A DNA stretch of 33,657 nt. Origin: Alkalinema sp. CACIAM 70d (GTDB taxonomy: Bacteria > Cyanobacteriota > Cyanobacteriia > Leptolyngbyales > Leptolyngbyaceae). Each line of letters opens with the position of its first letter. The stretch's first letter is position 1. The notes under the pieces were generated by a model. That model saw only the letters and a program-made list of their open reading frames with translations. It did no database searches and had not been told where the DNA came from. Location of the stretch: assembly GCA_002148405.1 (NCBI GenBank), contig MUGG01000023.1:1-33657 (forward strand), read 5' to 3'. The position numbers and the translations under genes are program-made. This document shows positions 16,044 to 25,408 of the stretch, in pieces.

Positions 16044-16353
16044 AGAAAACCTCGAAGAACTAGATTGTGTTAAATAGAAGCTTTTGGCCATTACGGCTGT
16101 TTGCAGCACCCACCCGGATAATTTAGCCGTGACGAACGTAAAGCGAGACTTGAAGGGTAATGCAAAAGGGCTTTGGGGTGATGCGCTCAAGGCTCGCTGA
16201 CTGTAGAGTGCCCCGGCTATCTAAGAAAGCAACACCATAGAGCATGCTCAATCGTCAACAGTATAGGGTCGGTTGCGATATAAGCGTTGCTCCACTGGTG
16301 TTGAAGGCAATCCACTTGAGTATTAAGTTATATTACGGGCTGAAAAAAGGATG

Positions 16354-17316
16354 CTATGGGCCAGATTTAGCAGCTTTTTGCCGATCTTGGAGGGCTTGTT
16401 CAGCGGTACGGAACTCCTCAGAAATACTGTGGGTTCCAAAGAGGGATAAGCAGAGTGCTGCTTCGAGTCGGGTTACTGGTGCTTGGGGATTGAGGGTTTT
16501 GATTGCACCAAAACTGCGCTCAACATTTTTGAAGTAGTTTTTGTTTTCCAAGGCTTGGTAACGCGGATCGGTGTAGGCTAGGCGGAAGGCGGGTTTGAAT
16601 TTGGGCGAAATTCGATCGCGATCGCTCCAAGGCGGAAGGTTGCTATCGGCATAGAGCACATTGGTACCCGGTTTTTTCTCCTTGAGTTCTGGGATGCCGC
16701 CGTAGTCGAGGCCGATTTTGATGGCGATCATTTGTTCCCGGGTCAGGGGTTCATCGGGTTTGAAGGTGGTGGCGTCGTAGCCCACGGCAATGCCTGCATT
16801 CACCACCCCTTGAATGTAGCGAAAGTCGGGATGGCTAGCGGGGACATCGCTAAATGTTGCTTTGCCGCCTGTGGCTTCTCGAATGGTTTTGTCGGGTTGG
16901 GTTTCCCAGATGGCGTTATTGGCACGGACGAGCCAGCGCAAAAATTCCGCGCGGGTAATGGGCTGCTGGGGATTGAACTTGCCGGTGGTTTTTTCAAAGA
17001 CCCCCAAGGCCGATAATTGCGCGATTTCCTTGGCCCCAAACACCCCTGCGGTATCTTCAAAATCGACGGGGGAGGCTTGGGGCGTTGGGCGTGCGGTGAG
17101 TTCGATCGGGGTGGCGGGGAGGGTGGAACTGGGGGAGGCGGCAGGTTCGACGGTTGGGGACGCCGTGGCCTGGGGCGCGCTCACCAAGCCCACATTTTGG
17201 AACCACTGTGGTTTCAAGAAAAGCAAAACAACAATTCCGGTTGCACCCAGAATGCCGCCCAAGAGCAATGTTTTGACAAAGGTCGTGAATGATGACAGTC
17301 GGCTGGCTTTAGTCAT
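16354..17316 (-). CDS. SLH-domain protein with N-terminal membrane anchor
   Basis: A 320-aa protein. A basic start is followed by a single hydrophobic helix (about 15-35), then a Pro/Ser/Thr/Ala-rich linker (about 45-85), then S-layer-homology repeats. The clearest SLH features are ALGVFEKTTGKFNPQQPITRAEFLRWLVR (about 102-130) and AGIAVGYDATTFKPDEPLTREQMIAIK (about 170-200), with a third degenerate copy ending in NPQAPVTRLEAALCL. SLH domains bind the peptidoglycan-linked polymer of the wall. With no porin barrel present this is a small anchored SLH protein rather than an outer-membrane porin. It lies 163 bp past the N-terminus of the protease frame on the same strand. Confidence 0.82.
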   Translation of the reverse strand: MTKASRLSSFTTFVKTLLLGGILGATGIVVLLFLKPQWFQNVGLVSAPQATASPTVEPAASPSSTLPATPIELTARPTPQASPVDFEDTAGVFGAKEIAQLSALGVFEKTTGKFNPQQPITRAEFLRWLVRANNAIWETQPDKTIREATGGKATFSDVPASHPDFRYIQGVVNAGIAVGYDATTFKPDEPLTREQMIAIKIGLDYGGIPELKEKKPGTNVLYADSNLPPWSDRDRISPKFKPAFRLAYTDPRYQALENKNYFKNVERSFGAIKTLNPQAPVTRLEAALCLSLFGTHSISEEFRTAEQALQDRQKAAKSGP

Positions 17317-17506
17317 GGGGTCTCCTACTAATCACACCTGACGATCGAGAAACAACGCTCTAGACAGCGCTTTTTGACTAGCTTGACTAGAATTGTCTGA
17401 ACATGAGGGCTAGCACAAACCGAAAGCTATTGACGAATCGTAGGTTTGCTGGGTTCCCGTAGAAAAATCGGCGATCGAATCTCCTCCTTTGGGCTGAGAG
17501 AATCTT

Positions 17507-17540
17507 AAGCAGCTAGATTGAAGCAGCTAGATTGAAGCAG
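17507..17540. repeat. 14-bp tandem repeat across a stop codon
   Basis: AAGCAGCTAGATTG occurs at 17507-17520 and again at 17521-17534, followed by a partial third copy. It covers the last codons and the TAG stop of the epimerase gene (17527-17529). Confidence 0.8.
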
Positions 17541-18705
17541 TCATGGCTTCAAACAGTTGCCAGCAAAGGAACATTGCCCGAGGAACGTGGAAGCAGCCTT
17601 TCCATTTGCCGCCTTTGAGGTTGAGTAACACGTCGCCTTGGCGATTGAGATAGCCAAACCATTCGCCAAATTCAGCATCGGCAAAATGCGACCAACTGTA
17701 GTCATGCAATTTCTGGTACCAAGTCCAGCAGGCTTCCCGTTGCGTTAAGCGATAGCCCATGGCCAAGGCGACTAGGGTTTCCAAATGCACCCACCAAAGT
17801 TTTTGATCCCATTCCAACTGCTGGGGGGGATGTCCGTCCGCATCCATAAAGTAATATAAGCCGCCATACTTCTCATCCCAGGCAAATTCCAAAATATTCA
17901 ACACAATGTCGATCGCTTGATTAATCGTTGCTAAATCATTGCGACGATTGGCAATATCCATAATGAACCACATGGCTTCAATACCATGGCCAGGATTGAT
18001 TAACCGACCATCAAAGCAATCAATATGGGAACCATCCGGGGCCACACTTTCAAACATCAAACCCCGATCGCGATCGAAAAAGTCGGTGAGGACTTCCTTA
18101 ACCGTTGTATCTAGCACATTTTCTAGGGTTTCACTGGGCAACAGCCAGTCCATTTCCAGCGTGAGATTGGCCAAAATCATGGGCACTGCCAGGGATTTCA
18201 TGGGCCGGGTGCCGGGATAGGCTTTGCTGTATTGGCCTTTGGGGTTATCTTTGCGGCGTAGGACGTTGTTGTAGGCTTGGAGGGCGACTTCCCGCGCCCA
18301 GTCCGTGCCTGAAGCCAGCGCATACTGACTAAAGGCCATGGCGGCAAAGCAATCGGAAAAAATATTGTAGGGCTGTACTAGGGGCTGCCCCGATCGATCG
18401 AGGGCAAAGTACCAGTTGCCTTCGGGATCGCGACCGTGGGCGGCCAGAAATTCTGCGCCATGGCGGGCCACCTGTAGCCAATTTTCCCGCTTTTCTAAAC
18501 GATTGCAGAGAACGGAAAACATCCAGACTTGACGATTTTGCAACCAAATAAATTTATCGGTGTCGTAGACTTGACCCGTGCGATCGATGCAGGTGAAATA
18601 GCCGCCGTACTCACGATCGATCGAATGGGTTTCCCAAAAGGGGAGAATGTTGTCGAGCAGGGTGGTTTTGTACAGCGTTGCAAGGTGCTGGAAGTCGGGA
18701 TTCAT
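17527..18705 (-). CDS. N-acylglucosamine 2-epimerase (AGE) family protein
   Basis: A 392-aa (α/α)6-barrel epimerase of the AGE family, which interconverts N-acetylglucosamine and N-acetylmannosamine or related sugars. Length and sequence fit the cyanobacterial enzymes (such as slr1975 of Synechocystis). Landmarks: [13 protein letters not shown] (30-42), [10 protein letters not shown], a central [11 protein letters not shown] and WWVHLETL carrying the family's catalytic histidines, and a C-terminal [15 protein letters not shown] segment ([12 protein letters not shown]). No signal peptide, so cytosolic. It is transcribed alone from the neighbourhood of 18705, and the plus-strand flanks show no sugar-pathway partner. 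Confidence 0.88.
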   Translation of the reverse strand: MNPDFQHLATLYKTTLLDNILPFWETHSIDREYGGYFTCIDRTGQVYDTDKFIWLQNRQVWMFSVLCNRLEKRENWLQVARHGAEFLAAHGRDPEGNWYFALDRSGQPLVQPYNIFSDCFAAMAFSQYALASGTDWAREVALQAYNNVLRRKDNPKGQYSKAYPGTRPMKSLAVPMILANLTLEMDWLLPSETLENVLDTTVKEVLTDFFDRDRGLMFESVAPDGSHIDCFDGRLINPGHGIEAMWFIMDIANRRNDLATINQAIDIVLNILEFAWDEKYGGLYYFMDADGHPPQQLEWDQKLWWVHLETLVALAMGYRLTQREACWTWYQKLHDYSWSHFADAEFGEWFGYLNRQGDVLLNLKGGKWKGCFHVPRAMFLCWQLFEAMTASI

Positions 18706-18812
18706 AGGCGATCGGGTTTTCTGGGGTATCAGCCAGGTCTTATTATCCCTCGGAGGAACCCCGATCTCCAGAATGACTGATGATTAGTGCTTAAAATGAT
18801 GTCCCTAGGATT

Positions 18813-19166
18813 TTAGCGGAGAGGTAGATATTGCACTTGACCTTCCCATTCGCCCTCAAAACTGCCTTCTGCAAGCAATAGAAGTTCCTCAATTGCCCGT
18901 CCGACTGAGACGTTACGACTAATCTCAAAGACTCCTGGCATCGTCAAACCGGCCTGTATACGCTCGTAGGCATAGCGAGTCATGGTTTCTACATCATGGG
19001 TCAGCACAATCCGGCTCTGCTGTGCGGCCCATTCTAGAACGACTCGATCGTCAGTATTGGATAGCCCAACGTCTTGAACTCTGACAATATCAATCTCCGG
19101 CCTTTGTCGAAGAAGACCTCGAACAATTTGATTATTCAAGTTTTCGTCCGCTAAAAAGCGTAGCAT
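18813..19166 (-). CDS. DUF5615 PIN-like toxin-type protein
   Basis: A 117-aa PIN-fold protein (DUF5615/Mut7-C-like). It has the characteristic N-terminus RFLADENL with acids at 7-8, the LSNTDDRVVLEWA segment (about 55-70) and VLTHDVETM, supplying the acidic residues of a metal-dependent RNase active site. The ATG at 19166 lies one base past the stop of the DUF433 gene, with AAGGA upstream. DUF433-DUF5615 pairs are widespread toxin-antitoxin-like modules in cyanobacteria. Nuclease activity is inferred. Confidence 0.85.
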   Translation of the reverse strand: MLRFLADENLNNQIVRGLLRQRPEIDIVRVQDVGLSNTDDRVVLEWAAQQSRIVLTHDVETMTRYAYERIQAGLTMPGVFEISRNVSVGRAIEELLLLAEGSFEGEWEGQVQYLPLR

Positions 19167-19167
19167 T

Positions 19168-19506
19168 TCAACTTTGTCCTTGATTCGCCAGTCTTGCCAT
19201 TAGCCGATCACGGATGCCACTTGGATTAAAACGACGCTCGTTTTCTTGACGCACCTGAGCCGCACGCTCTTGTCGATTTTTTAGGTAAGCATCAACTTCA
19301 GCTTTCTGCCGCAGATAGTAACTAATCACTGAATAGACATCTGCAAGGTGAAGTGATGGATATTGTTCAACAATCTCTTCTGCGGTCACACCTTCTAGGA
19401 AGGCTCCAACTACAGTATCTAAGGTGACACGAGTGTTTCCAACGCGTACTACGCCATCCTCATTCAGTTGTAAGGGCGTAGGTTCGGTTACGATCGTGAG
19501 TGTCAT
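19168..19506 (-). CDS. DUF433 family antitoxin-type protein
   Basis: A 112-aa DUF433 protein. The start at 19506 is chosen because GGGAG lies just upstream and MTLTIVTEP begins the family pattern; the longer frame to 19641 overlaps the ATPase gene. The core is VVRVGNTRVTLDTVVGAFLEGVTAEEIVEQYPSLHLADVYSVISYYL, a winged-helix DNA-binding domain. The following charged helix (about 68-95) probably contacts the toxin. It directly precedes the DUF5615 gene and is likely its antitoxin and autorepressor. Confidence 0.85.
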   Translation of the reverse strand: MTLTIVTEPTPLQLNEDGVVRVGNTRVTLDTVVGAFLEGVTAEEIVEQYPSLHLADVYSVISYYLRQKAEVDAYLKNRQERAAQVRQENERRFNPSGIRDRLMARLANQGQS

Positions 19507-19589
19507 AAATACTCCCAATTGCGCTAATTTGATCGTAGCAGATCCTTGGATCTCAACCTTCCTAGCAGTTTGATTACGAAGATTATGGG

Positions 19590-21242
19590 TTAATCCTGGG
19601 GCGGCAGATCGGAGGATTGTTTCGAGAGATTCCACTTCCATTCGGGAATGAATTTTCCCCAGGATTTCTGGGTCTGAGTGGATTGCGTTTTCTGTGCCGC
19701 AATTTCTGTGAGAAACGATCGCACTTCAGGATTCTCTGCATCCATTTCCAATAGCCGATCTAAAACCTTCTCCGCTTCGGCAATTTGGCTGCGCTCCATC
19801 AGGGTTTTGGCATGGCCCAGACCCGATCGCATCAACCCTTCCCGTGCGCGAAAGGGATCAACATAGTAGGCCCGATCGAACAAAGTTAAGGCGTAGGCAT
19901 AGGCTTTGGTATGCAAGAGACAGTCAGCTAGCTCGAATAAACTACTGAAATGATTGGGGTTTTCGGCTAAAACGCGCTCATATAGCGAAATAGCCTCTGA
20001 AAGCTCCCCTTGGTAGCGTCGATCTCGGCCTTCTTCGTATAGCACCTTGAGTTCGGGATTGAGGTTTTCTAATTCCCAGATTTCATCGCGAATACTGTGT
20101 TGCCGCACCAGCCAACGCCGTACCAGTTCGATCGTAATTTGGTAGGTGCCACGCGAAACGGTTTCCGGGGAGTCTGCTTTTTTGATGCGCTTGAGGAATT
20201 TCCACTCGATCAAATTCTGCTGGGCCTTGTGCAGGCAGTCTGTCAGAGACACGCCCCACTCTTCCAACAGTGCCAAGGGATCCCCCTCGCGGATCGTAGG
20301 ATTCGCGTCCACACCTATGGAATTTTTCTCGGCTACTTCTGCGGCGGCAGAGTACAGCACCCGCTCGGCAATGGGCAACCCATCCCAAAACCAGGCCAGC
20401 CCGCCCTCACCCAATTCGATCGCCCGATCGACGACGCGATAGACATCCTCCGCAGTCACGTCCCAGCGATCGTCCTGGCGAGCTTGACTGAACAGGGCAA
20501 AACAGATGACCTGGGTGAAGTAGGGATGACCGGTGCAGAGGTCAAAGATGGCGGTGATGGCGTCTTCGGAGTAGGTGAGGATGCCTTGGGCCGGTTGGGT
20601 AATAAGCTGCGTTGCGCTGGCCCGATCGAGCAGCCCGATTTCCTGGCTGGGTGCACTCTTAAACAGGCTGATCAACGTGGGTAAATCTTCTAAGCGCCGA
20701 CCCACTACGGGAATAATGTGCAGAAACCGTTGTTGTTGCAGGGTTTCCGCCAGGAACGGGAAAAGATGATAGGCCGCCGCATCGGGTTGATAGTTCCCCA
20801 GGGTGTCGAATTCGTCTAACAGCAGCACCAGTTCTGACCGATCGCAGCAGGTGGATAAATTTTCCAGAAAGCGATTAAAACTGCCGGGGTTTTCCTTGAG
20901 TTCTGCGATCGAGGGGACGATCGGCACGCGGTTAAGGCAGTCCAGGGATTGCAGCGTTTCCTTGGCCAAGTCATGCAATACTTCCGGTAGGCATTTGTGG
21001 CTTTTGCCTTCCAGGGAGAGGGCAATGAAGGTGTAGGGTTCCGCTTTCAGCCAATGGGGAATCTGGGCCAGTACGGAAGACTTACCAATGCGCCGTTGGC
21101 CGTGGAGCAGGATCACGGGCGCTTTTTGGCTGAGGCTGTCGGCAATGAACTCCAACAACGGTTCCCGATCGAAAAAGCGATCGGGTTCATTGACCGGACG
21201 ACCAATAATGTAAGGATTTCTGCGGCTGGCGACCATGATCAT
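19590..21242 (-). CDS. P-loop ATPase (nSTAND/AAA-like) with C-terminal TPR-like repeats
   Basis: A 550-aa NTPase. After a short start with FDREPLLEFI comes Walker A GQRRIGKSS (48-56), Walker B LVLLLDEFD (138-146) and the GHPYFTQ motif typical of STAND/ORC-like ATPases near residue 250. A winged-helix-like region follows (to about 370), then helical repeats (about 390-525) such as LSEAISLYERVLAENPNHFSSLFELADCL, which read as TPRs. Such proteins act as NTP-dependent switches; no effector domain is fused here. A second ATPase with a similar start (PVxxPDRF) is encoded 177 bp upstream on the same strand, and the DUF433/DUF5615 pair follows 83 bp downstream. Start could be 21242 or 21236. Confidence 0.8.
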   Translation of the reverse strand: MIMVASRRNPYIIGRPVNEPDRFFDREPLLEFIADSLSQKAPVILLHGQRRIGKSSVLAQIPHWLKAEPYTFIALSLEGKSHKCLPEVLHDLAKETLQSLDCLNRVPIVPSIAELKENPGSFNRFLENLSTCCDRSELVLLLDEFDTLGNYQPDAAAYHLFPFLAETLQQQRFLHIIPVVGRRLEDLPTLISLFKSAPSQEIGLLDRASATQLITQPAQGILTYSEDAITAIFDLCTGHPYFTQVICFALFSQARQDDRWDVTAEDVYRVVDRAIELGEGGLAWFWDGLPIAERVLYSAAAEVAEKNSIGVDANPTIREGDPLALLEEWGVSLTDCLHKAQQNLIEWKFLKRIKKADSPETVSRGTYQITIELVRRWLVRQHSIRDEIWELENLNPELKVLYEEGRDRRYQGELSEAISLYERVLAENPNHFSSLFELADCLLHTKAYAYALTLFDRAYYVDPFRAREGLMRSGLGHAKTLMERSQIAEAEKVLDRLLEMDAENPEVRSFLTEIAAQKTQSTQTQKSWGKFIPEWKWNLSKQSSDLPPQD

Positions 21243-21277
21243 TGGGGGTGTCTCCCTCCAGACTCAACATCTGGGGC

Positions 21278-21335
21278 GCAGGGTTGCGGGGTAGACGGAA
21301 GGGGGTGGGGTAGAGGGGTAGAAGGGTAGAGGGGG
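21278..21335. repeat. G-rich GGGTAGA heptad-like repeats
   Basis: Four copies of GGGTAGA-like heptads with slight drift lie in the gap between the two ATPase genes. This resembles the short tandem repeats common between cyanobacterial genes. No function seen. Confidence 0.6.
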
Positions 21336-21419
21336 GAGATCAACCTGTTTGCGATCCACTTGAGAATACCCAAATTGTAGGCTGTGGTTCTAGGTGTGGC
21401 TAGGGGGCAAGGGTGGAAT

Positions 21420-22703
21420 TTAGCCGGGAATCATCCCTTTGGGGAAGGCGGTGGAAATTTTCGCTAGCCATTCCAAAATGGTGGGCAATTCGTCTTTGTG
21501 TTGCCAGAGCCAGCGGATGGCATTGGTGACAGTTTCGGCTTGGCGATGGCTCATCAGGTTAAGAAAGACCCGTTGCCGATCGCGTAGCCAATCTTCGGAA
21601 CTATTTTCCATCTCTTCCACGACCCACCATTCCATCATCGACGACGCGAAGGCATATTTAAATTCTCCGGCGCGGGACTTGCGCGTCAGGATACCCTGCT
21701 CCACTAAGTTGGACAGTTCCCGTTCCTTTTGGCTGAAGACGAGTTCTAGGTCACCCAGGTCGTAGCGTTTTTTCTGTAACCGCCCTTTCAGGTGGAGGAG
21801 GGCGATCAGCATCATCAGGGTTTGTTCTACATCACTGGCCAGGTTCCAGAAGGCTTCGTAGAGGTGCTGGGTCATGGTGCGGAAGTCGGCAGCGAAGGCT
21901 TGGGGATCGGGAACGTTGCCGGCGCGGAGTTCCCGGTAGAGCAAGTTGCCTGCCGATTGCAATAGAGCAGGATGGCCGTTGGTCATTTCCCGGATGCCGT
22001 CCCGCAGGGCTGGGGTCATGGGCAAGCCTCCCATCAGAGCCGCCACGTCGTGGGTGTTGAAGGGTTTGATGGGCAGAAAGAGATAGTGGTTATACCAAGG
22101 GGAACTGCCCGGTTGCAGCTTTGGCCCCAGTTCGTTCAGCCGCCGCAGGGAGGTGACAACCATGGAGAGGTATTGGCTTTCGCGGGCGTGGGAGCAGAGG
22201 TTACGGCAGGCGCTGACAAAGGTGGCGATCGCGTTGTCGTCGTAACCAGCTTGGGGTTGCAGGGCGGCATCGTAGTCATCTACCAACAGCACGAGGTACT
22301 GTCCCTGGCGTCCAATTTCCCGCAGGACTTGGCGCAGACCGTCTTTGGTGAGATTGTCGGCCTGTAGGACGGTTTTGGCTTCGCTGACGATCGCGGCGGT
22401 TTCGGCGTAATCCTGGATTTGGCTAAGGATTTCTTTCCAGAAGCGGGGTTCGCTGAAGGGCGTTAATTCCAGGCAGCTAAACCGGACGATGACGGCACTG
22501 GTGGGATCGTAGCCACGAATTTGCCAAGCTTGGGGATCGGCTAGCAGGTTGAGGAAGGAGGATTTGCCAATGCCGGGACTGCCCCAGACGGCGAGGTTGC
22601 TCTGGCTGGTGATTTGGTCGAAGGCGGTGGCAATTTCGGCGGTGCGACCGATGAAGCGATCGGGGGAGACGGGTTTACCCACGGTGAAGAGGTTGAGAGC
22701 CAT
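21420..22703 (-). CDS. P-loop ATPase (nSTAND-like)
   Basis: A 427-aa NTPase. PVSPDRFIGRTAEI at 11-24 is a typical STAND entry segment, followed by Walker A GSPGIGKSS (41-49), Walker B LVLLVDDYD (137-145), and NGHPALLQ (about 247-254) as the GHP motif. The C-terminal part is helical with a winged-helix-like region (SNLVEQGILTRKSR) and no recognised effector. It is related to the next ATPase downstream but lacks its TPR tail. The two may form a pair or a hetero-oligomeric switch (inference). No clear Shine-Dalgarno is present. The divergent DUF29 gene begins 148 bp away. Confidence 0.8.
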   Translation of the reverse strand: MALNLFTVGKPVSPDRFIGRTAEIATAFDQITSQSNLAVWGSPGIGKSSFLNLLADPQAWQIRGYDPTSAVIVRFSCLELTPFSEPRFWKEILSQIQDYAETAAIVSEAKTVLQADNLTKDGLRQVLREIGRQGQYLVLLVDDYDAALQPQAGYDDNAIATFVSACRNLCSHARESQYLSMVVTSLRRLNELGPKLQPGSSPWYNHYLFLPIKPFNTHDVAALMGGLPMTPALRDGIREMTNGHPALLQSAGNLLYRELRAGNVPDPQAFAADFRTMTQHLYEAFWNLASDVEQTLMMLIALLHLKGRLQKKRYDLGDLELVFSQKERELSNLVEQGILTRKSRAGEFKYAFASSMMEWWVVEEMENSSEDWLRDRQRVFLNLMSHRQAETVTNAIRWLWQHKDELPTILEWLAKISTAFPKGMIPG

Positions 22704-22851
22704 AGTCTAGGTCACGGGGGAAGGGCGATCGGGTGTGTTTCTATTATGGCGAGTTTTTTGGGAGGGGTAGGAGAGTGAGCGGGTAGGCGGGTTGGGGAGT
22801 GGGAGGGGAGTGATAATGGAGAAAAGCTGCTTTTTGTAGGGAGGCACGATC

Positions 22852-23328
22852 GTGACGGCTGAACTCCGCGATGCAAGGCTAGGGGCTGTGGCGAAGGCGA
22901 ATTCTCTCTATGACCACGATTTTGCCGCTTGGGTGGTGCAGACGGTGGCACAGTTGCGATCGGGGGACTATGGGGCGGTGGATTGGGAGAATTTGATTGA
23001 GGAAATTGAGGAGATGGGTAAGCGCGAGCGGAGAGCCTTGAAGAGCAATCTGGTCGTGCTGTTGTTGCATTTGCTGAAGTGGCAGTATCAGCCAGAGATG
23101 CGCTGTGGCAGTTGGCGCGGATCGATCGTGGAGCACCGTCAACGGCTGCGGGATGGCTTGCGGGAGTCGCCGAGTTTGCAGTCCTATTTGCAGGAAGTTT
23201 GGGCGGAGGCTTATCGGGATGGGCGGGAACGGGCGATCGCGGAAACGGAACTGGAGGCGACCCGGTTTCCGATCGAGCCGCCCTATACGATCGAGCAAGC
23301 GCTAGATGCTGATTTTTTGCCCGTTTGA
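22852..23328 (+). CDS. DUF29 domain-containing protein
   Basis: A 158-aa DUF29 protein, a helical family highly multiplied in cyanobacteria and of unknown function. The typical features are SLYDHDFAAWV near the start, VDWENLIEEIEEMGKRERRAL (44-64) and LLLHLLKWQYQP (69-80), then SWRGSI. The start is GTG at 22852, preceded at good distance by GGGAGG. The last 27 bp overlap the convergent metF gene (23302-23328), an unusually tight arrangement. Confidence 0.85.
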   Translation: MTAELRDARLGAVAKANSLYDHDFAAWVVQTVAQLRSGDYGAVDWENLIEEIEEMGKRERRALKSNLVVLLLHLLKWQYQPEMRCGSWRGSIVEHRQRLRDGLRESPSLQSYLQEVWAEAYRDGRERAIAETELEATRFPIEPPYTIEQALDADFLPV

Positions 23329-24246
23329 GGGGGCTTTGGGTTGCAGGGGGGCGATTCCGGCTCGATCGAGGATCTGGGGAATCAGGTCTTCTCGTTTGAC
23401 GGCCATGAGGTGGACGCCTTGGCAGATCTGCTGGGCCATTTGGACTTGTTCGGCGGCGATTTGGATGCCTTCTTGGAGAGGATCGGTGGCGCGCTCTAGG
23501 CGATCGATAATGTGCTCGGGAATGTTGACACCGGGAACGGCGCGGTTAATGAAGCGGGCGTTTTTGGCGGATTTCAGCAGGAAGATTCCGGCGAGAATCG
23601 GCTTTCCGGCAGGACGACCGATTTCGGCCATGAATGTTTCTAGGCGATCGAAGTCGGTGATCAACTGACTTTGGAAGAACTGTGCGCCTGCGTTGACTTT
23701 GCGTTCGAACCGACGTTTTAGACCTGACCAACTGCCACACTGCGGATCCACGGCTGCTCCGACGCAGAGATCAGTTGCACCATCGGTAAGGGCGTGATCC
23801 ACCCAGTCAAAGCCGGTGTTGAGTTTGGTGATCAGTTGCAGTAGCCGCACGGATTCCAGGTCAAAGACGGGTTTGGCGTCGGGGTGGTCGCCTGCTTTGA
23901 CGGGGTCGCCGGTGAGGGCGAGGACGTTGCGGATGCCGAGGGCGTGGGCACCCAGGAGGTCAGCTTGTAGGCCGATGGCGTTGCGATCGCGGCAGGCGAC
24001 TTGGTAGACGGGTTCGATGCCTTGTTCCAGGAGCAGCAGGGCGGATACCAGTGAGGCCATACGCATGACGGCGCGGCTTCCGTCGGTGATGTTGACGGCG
24101 TGGACGCGACCTTGGAGCAGGCTGGCCATTTGGATCATGTGGGCGGGGTTGGTGCCCTTGGGTGGGGCGACTTCGGCGGTAATGAGGAAGTCACGACGAT
24201 CAATCGCTTGGCGGAATTGGGTTAAGGGCTGGCGGCTCTGCTGCAT
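23302..24246 (-). CDS. metF: Methylenetetrahydrofolate reductase
   Basis: A 314-aa (βα)8-barrel FAD enzyme reducing 5,10-methylene-THF to 5-methyl-THF for methionine synthesis. Landmarks: FLITAEVAPPKGTNP (20-34, with the catalytic-region Glu), VHAVNITDGSRA (48-59), the GLQADLLGAHALGIRNVLALTGDP block (about 92-115) and CVGAAVDPQ. It is close to the usual length for bacterial MetF. No folate or methionine genes adjoin it, and the 278 bp upstream show no recognisable SAM or B12 riboswitch. The 3' end overlaps the convergent DUF29 gene. Confidence 0.9.
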   Translation of the reverse strand: MQQSRQPLTQFRQAIDRRDFLITAEVAPPKGTNPAHMIQMASLLQGRVHAVNITDGSRAVMRMASLVSALLLLEQGIEPVYQVACRDRNAIGLQADLLGAHALGIRNVLALTGDPVKAGDHPDAKPVFDLESVRLLQLITKLNTGFDWVDHALTDGATDLCVGAAVDPQCGSWSGLKRRFERKVNAGAQFFQSQLITDFDRLETFMAEIGRPAGKPILAGIFLLKSAKNARFINRAVPGVNIPEHIIDRLERATDPLQEGIQIAAEQVQMAQQICQGVHLMAVKREDLIPQILDRAGIAPLQPKAPSNGQKISI

Positions 24247-24449
24247 GGGTTTGGGCTGGGAAAGGCGTGAACTCCGAAAAATTACTGACCAGACAATTTC
24301 TACCAGACTAGGCGGGATGACGCTGGTTAGGTAAGAATTGTGGCGAAATTTTACGAGAACTTTAACCTATCACGGTTGCTGGGGGTAGAGGGCGATGGTC
24401 TCCGACCGATCGGAAGTCATCGGGTAGCCTATCGCGCGGAATTGTATGG

Positions 24450-24479
24450 CTAGACCCGTTGGACCTAGACCCGTTGGAC
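24450..24479. repeat. 15-bp tandem repeat
   Basis: CTAGACCCGTTGGAC occurs at 24450-24464 and directly again at 24465-24479, followed by a diverged partial copy (TTAGAC). It lies in the spacer between metF and the Uma2 gene. Confidence 0.85.
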
Positions 24480-24524
24480 TTAGACTGACTCTGTCTGGGT
24501 TGAACAAACGGAATCGTGAAGAAG

Positions 24525-25205
24525 CTAGATATTTGCTAATCGTTTCACAAAAGCTGCGTGTTCCGCCGATCGTAAGCCTGCTTGTAGGGTTGCCATCACT
24601 GCCTGCATTTCACCCGATAGCATGGCATTGACTGACAGCCATAATCCTGGATAGATGCGACTATGAATCACGCCTGCATCATCCATCGGTAGGAGTGTGT
24701 AAACGCCATTTTCCAGAACGAACCAGTCGATCGCGCGATCGTAGACTCGCCAGACGATGTATTCCTGCACACCATTGCGTTGATAGGCTTGCTTTTTATC
24801 GCCGAGATCAATGGCAACGCTGCTACCTGCAATTTCCGCCAACAGTTCCGGTGCACCCTCGATGTAGTCATCGGGACTCAGCTGAGTTTGTCCTCCACAG
24901 GCTTCGCTGATAAATAGTGCCGCATCGGGTTGGGGTTCGTTGCCCATGTCTAACCTGACCGTTGGTTCGATTCCTAGTTCGAGGCCGGGAGTTGCAATTC
25001 TGTACGACCAGAGCCAGCCCAATAGGTTGCTGTGAGGATCAGCGTGGGTTTTGAAGCGTAGGGCGGCGGGCAAGTAAACAACTCCTTCAATCAGTTCTGC
25101 TTTTTTCAGGTGGGGCATGGTTTGATAGCGGCGCTCGAATTCAGCACGGGTGAGCCGATCGCCGCTTTCTAGGGGAGGTGTAGTGGGGATTGGGAACTGG
25201 GTCAT
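24525..25205 (-). CDS. Uma2 family putative endonuclease
   Basis: A 226-aa Uma2 protein. Visible motifs: KKAELIEGVVYLP near the N-terminus (34-46), QPDAAL with Asp94, LLAEIAGSS with Glu124, GDKKQAYQRNGVQEYIVW (136-153) with candidate catalytic Lys137/138. The core residues are intact. It is only distantly similar to the tandem Uma2 genes at the left edge, so this is another lineage of the family rather than a local duplicate. Role unknown. Confidence 0.85.
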   Translation of the reverse strand: MTQFPIPTTPPLESGDRLTRAEFERRYQTMPHLKKAELIEGVVYLPAALRFKTHADPHSNLLGWLWSYRIATPGLELGIEPTVRLDMGNEPQPDAALFISEACGGQTQLSPDDYIEGAPELLAEIAGSSVAIDLGDKKQAYQRNGVQEYIVWRVYDRAIDWFVLENGVYTLLPMDDAGVIHSRIYPGLWLSVNAMLSGEMQAVMATLQAGLRSAEHAAFVKRLANI

Positions 25206-25408
25206 GGGAAGGAGTCGATCGCGAAGAATGCAACGCTTTCCTTAGTGTATCGAAGGTGTCTGGAAAAGATCGAGGGCAAAATGCCTTGAAGGTGCCCGCG
25301 ATCGGTGATGTGGATTTGCCTTTACCGTTGCTGCTTGCGTGGATGGGTTTCTGGGCAAATGAACGATCGCTTATCATTCCAGGAATTCTATTTGCCTATT
25401 CAGTTTCG

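Noticed and set aside
24247..24524. Possible SAM or cobalamin riboswitch upstream of metF
   Set aside because: No recognisable conserved box or paired core could be found; only a short tandem repeat is present.
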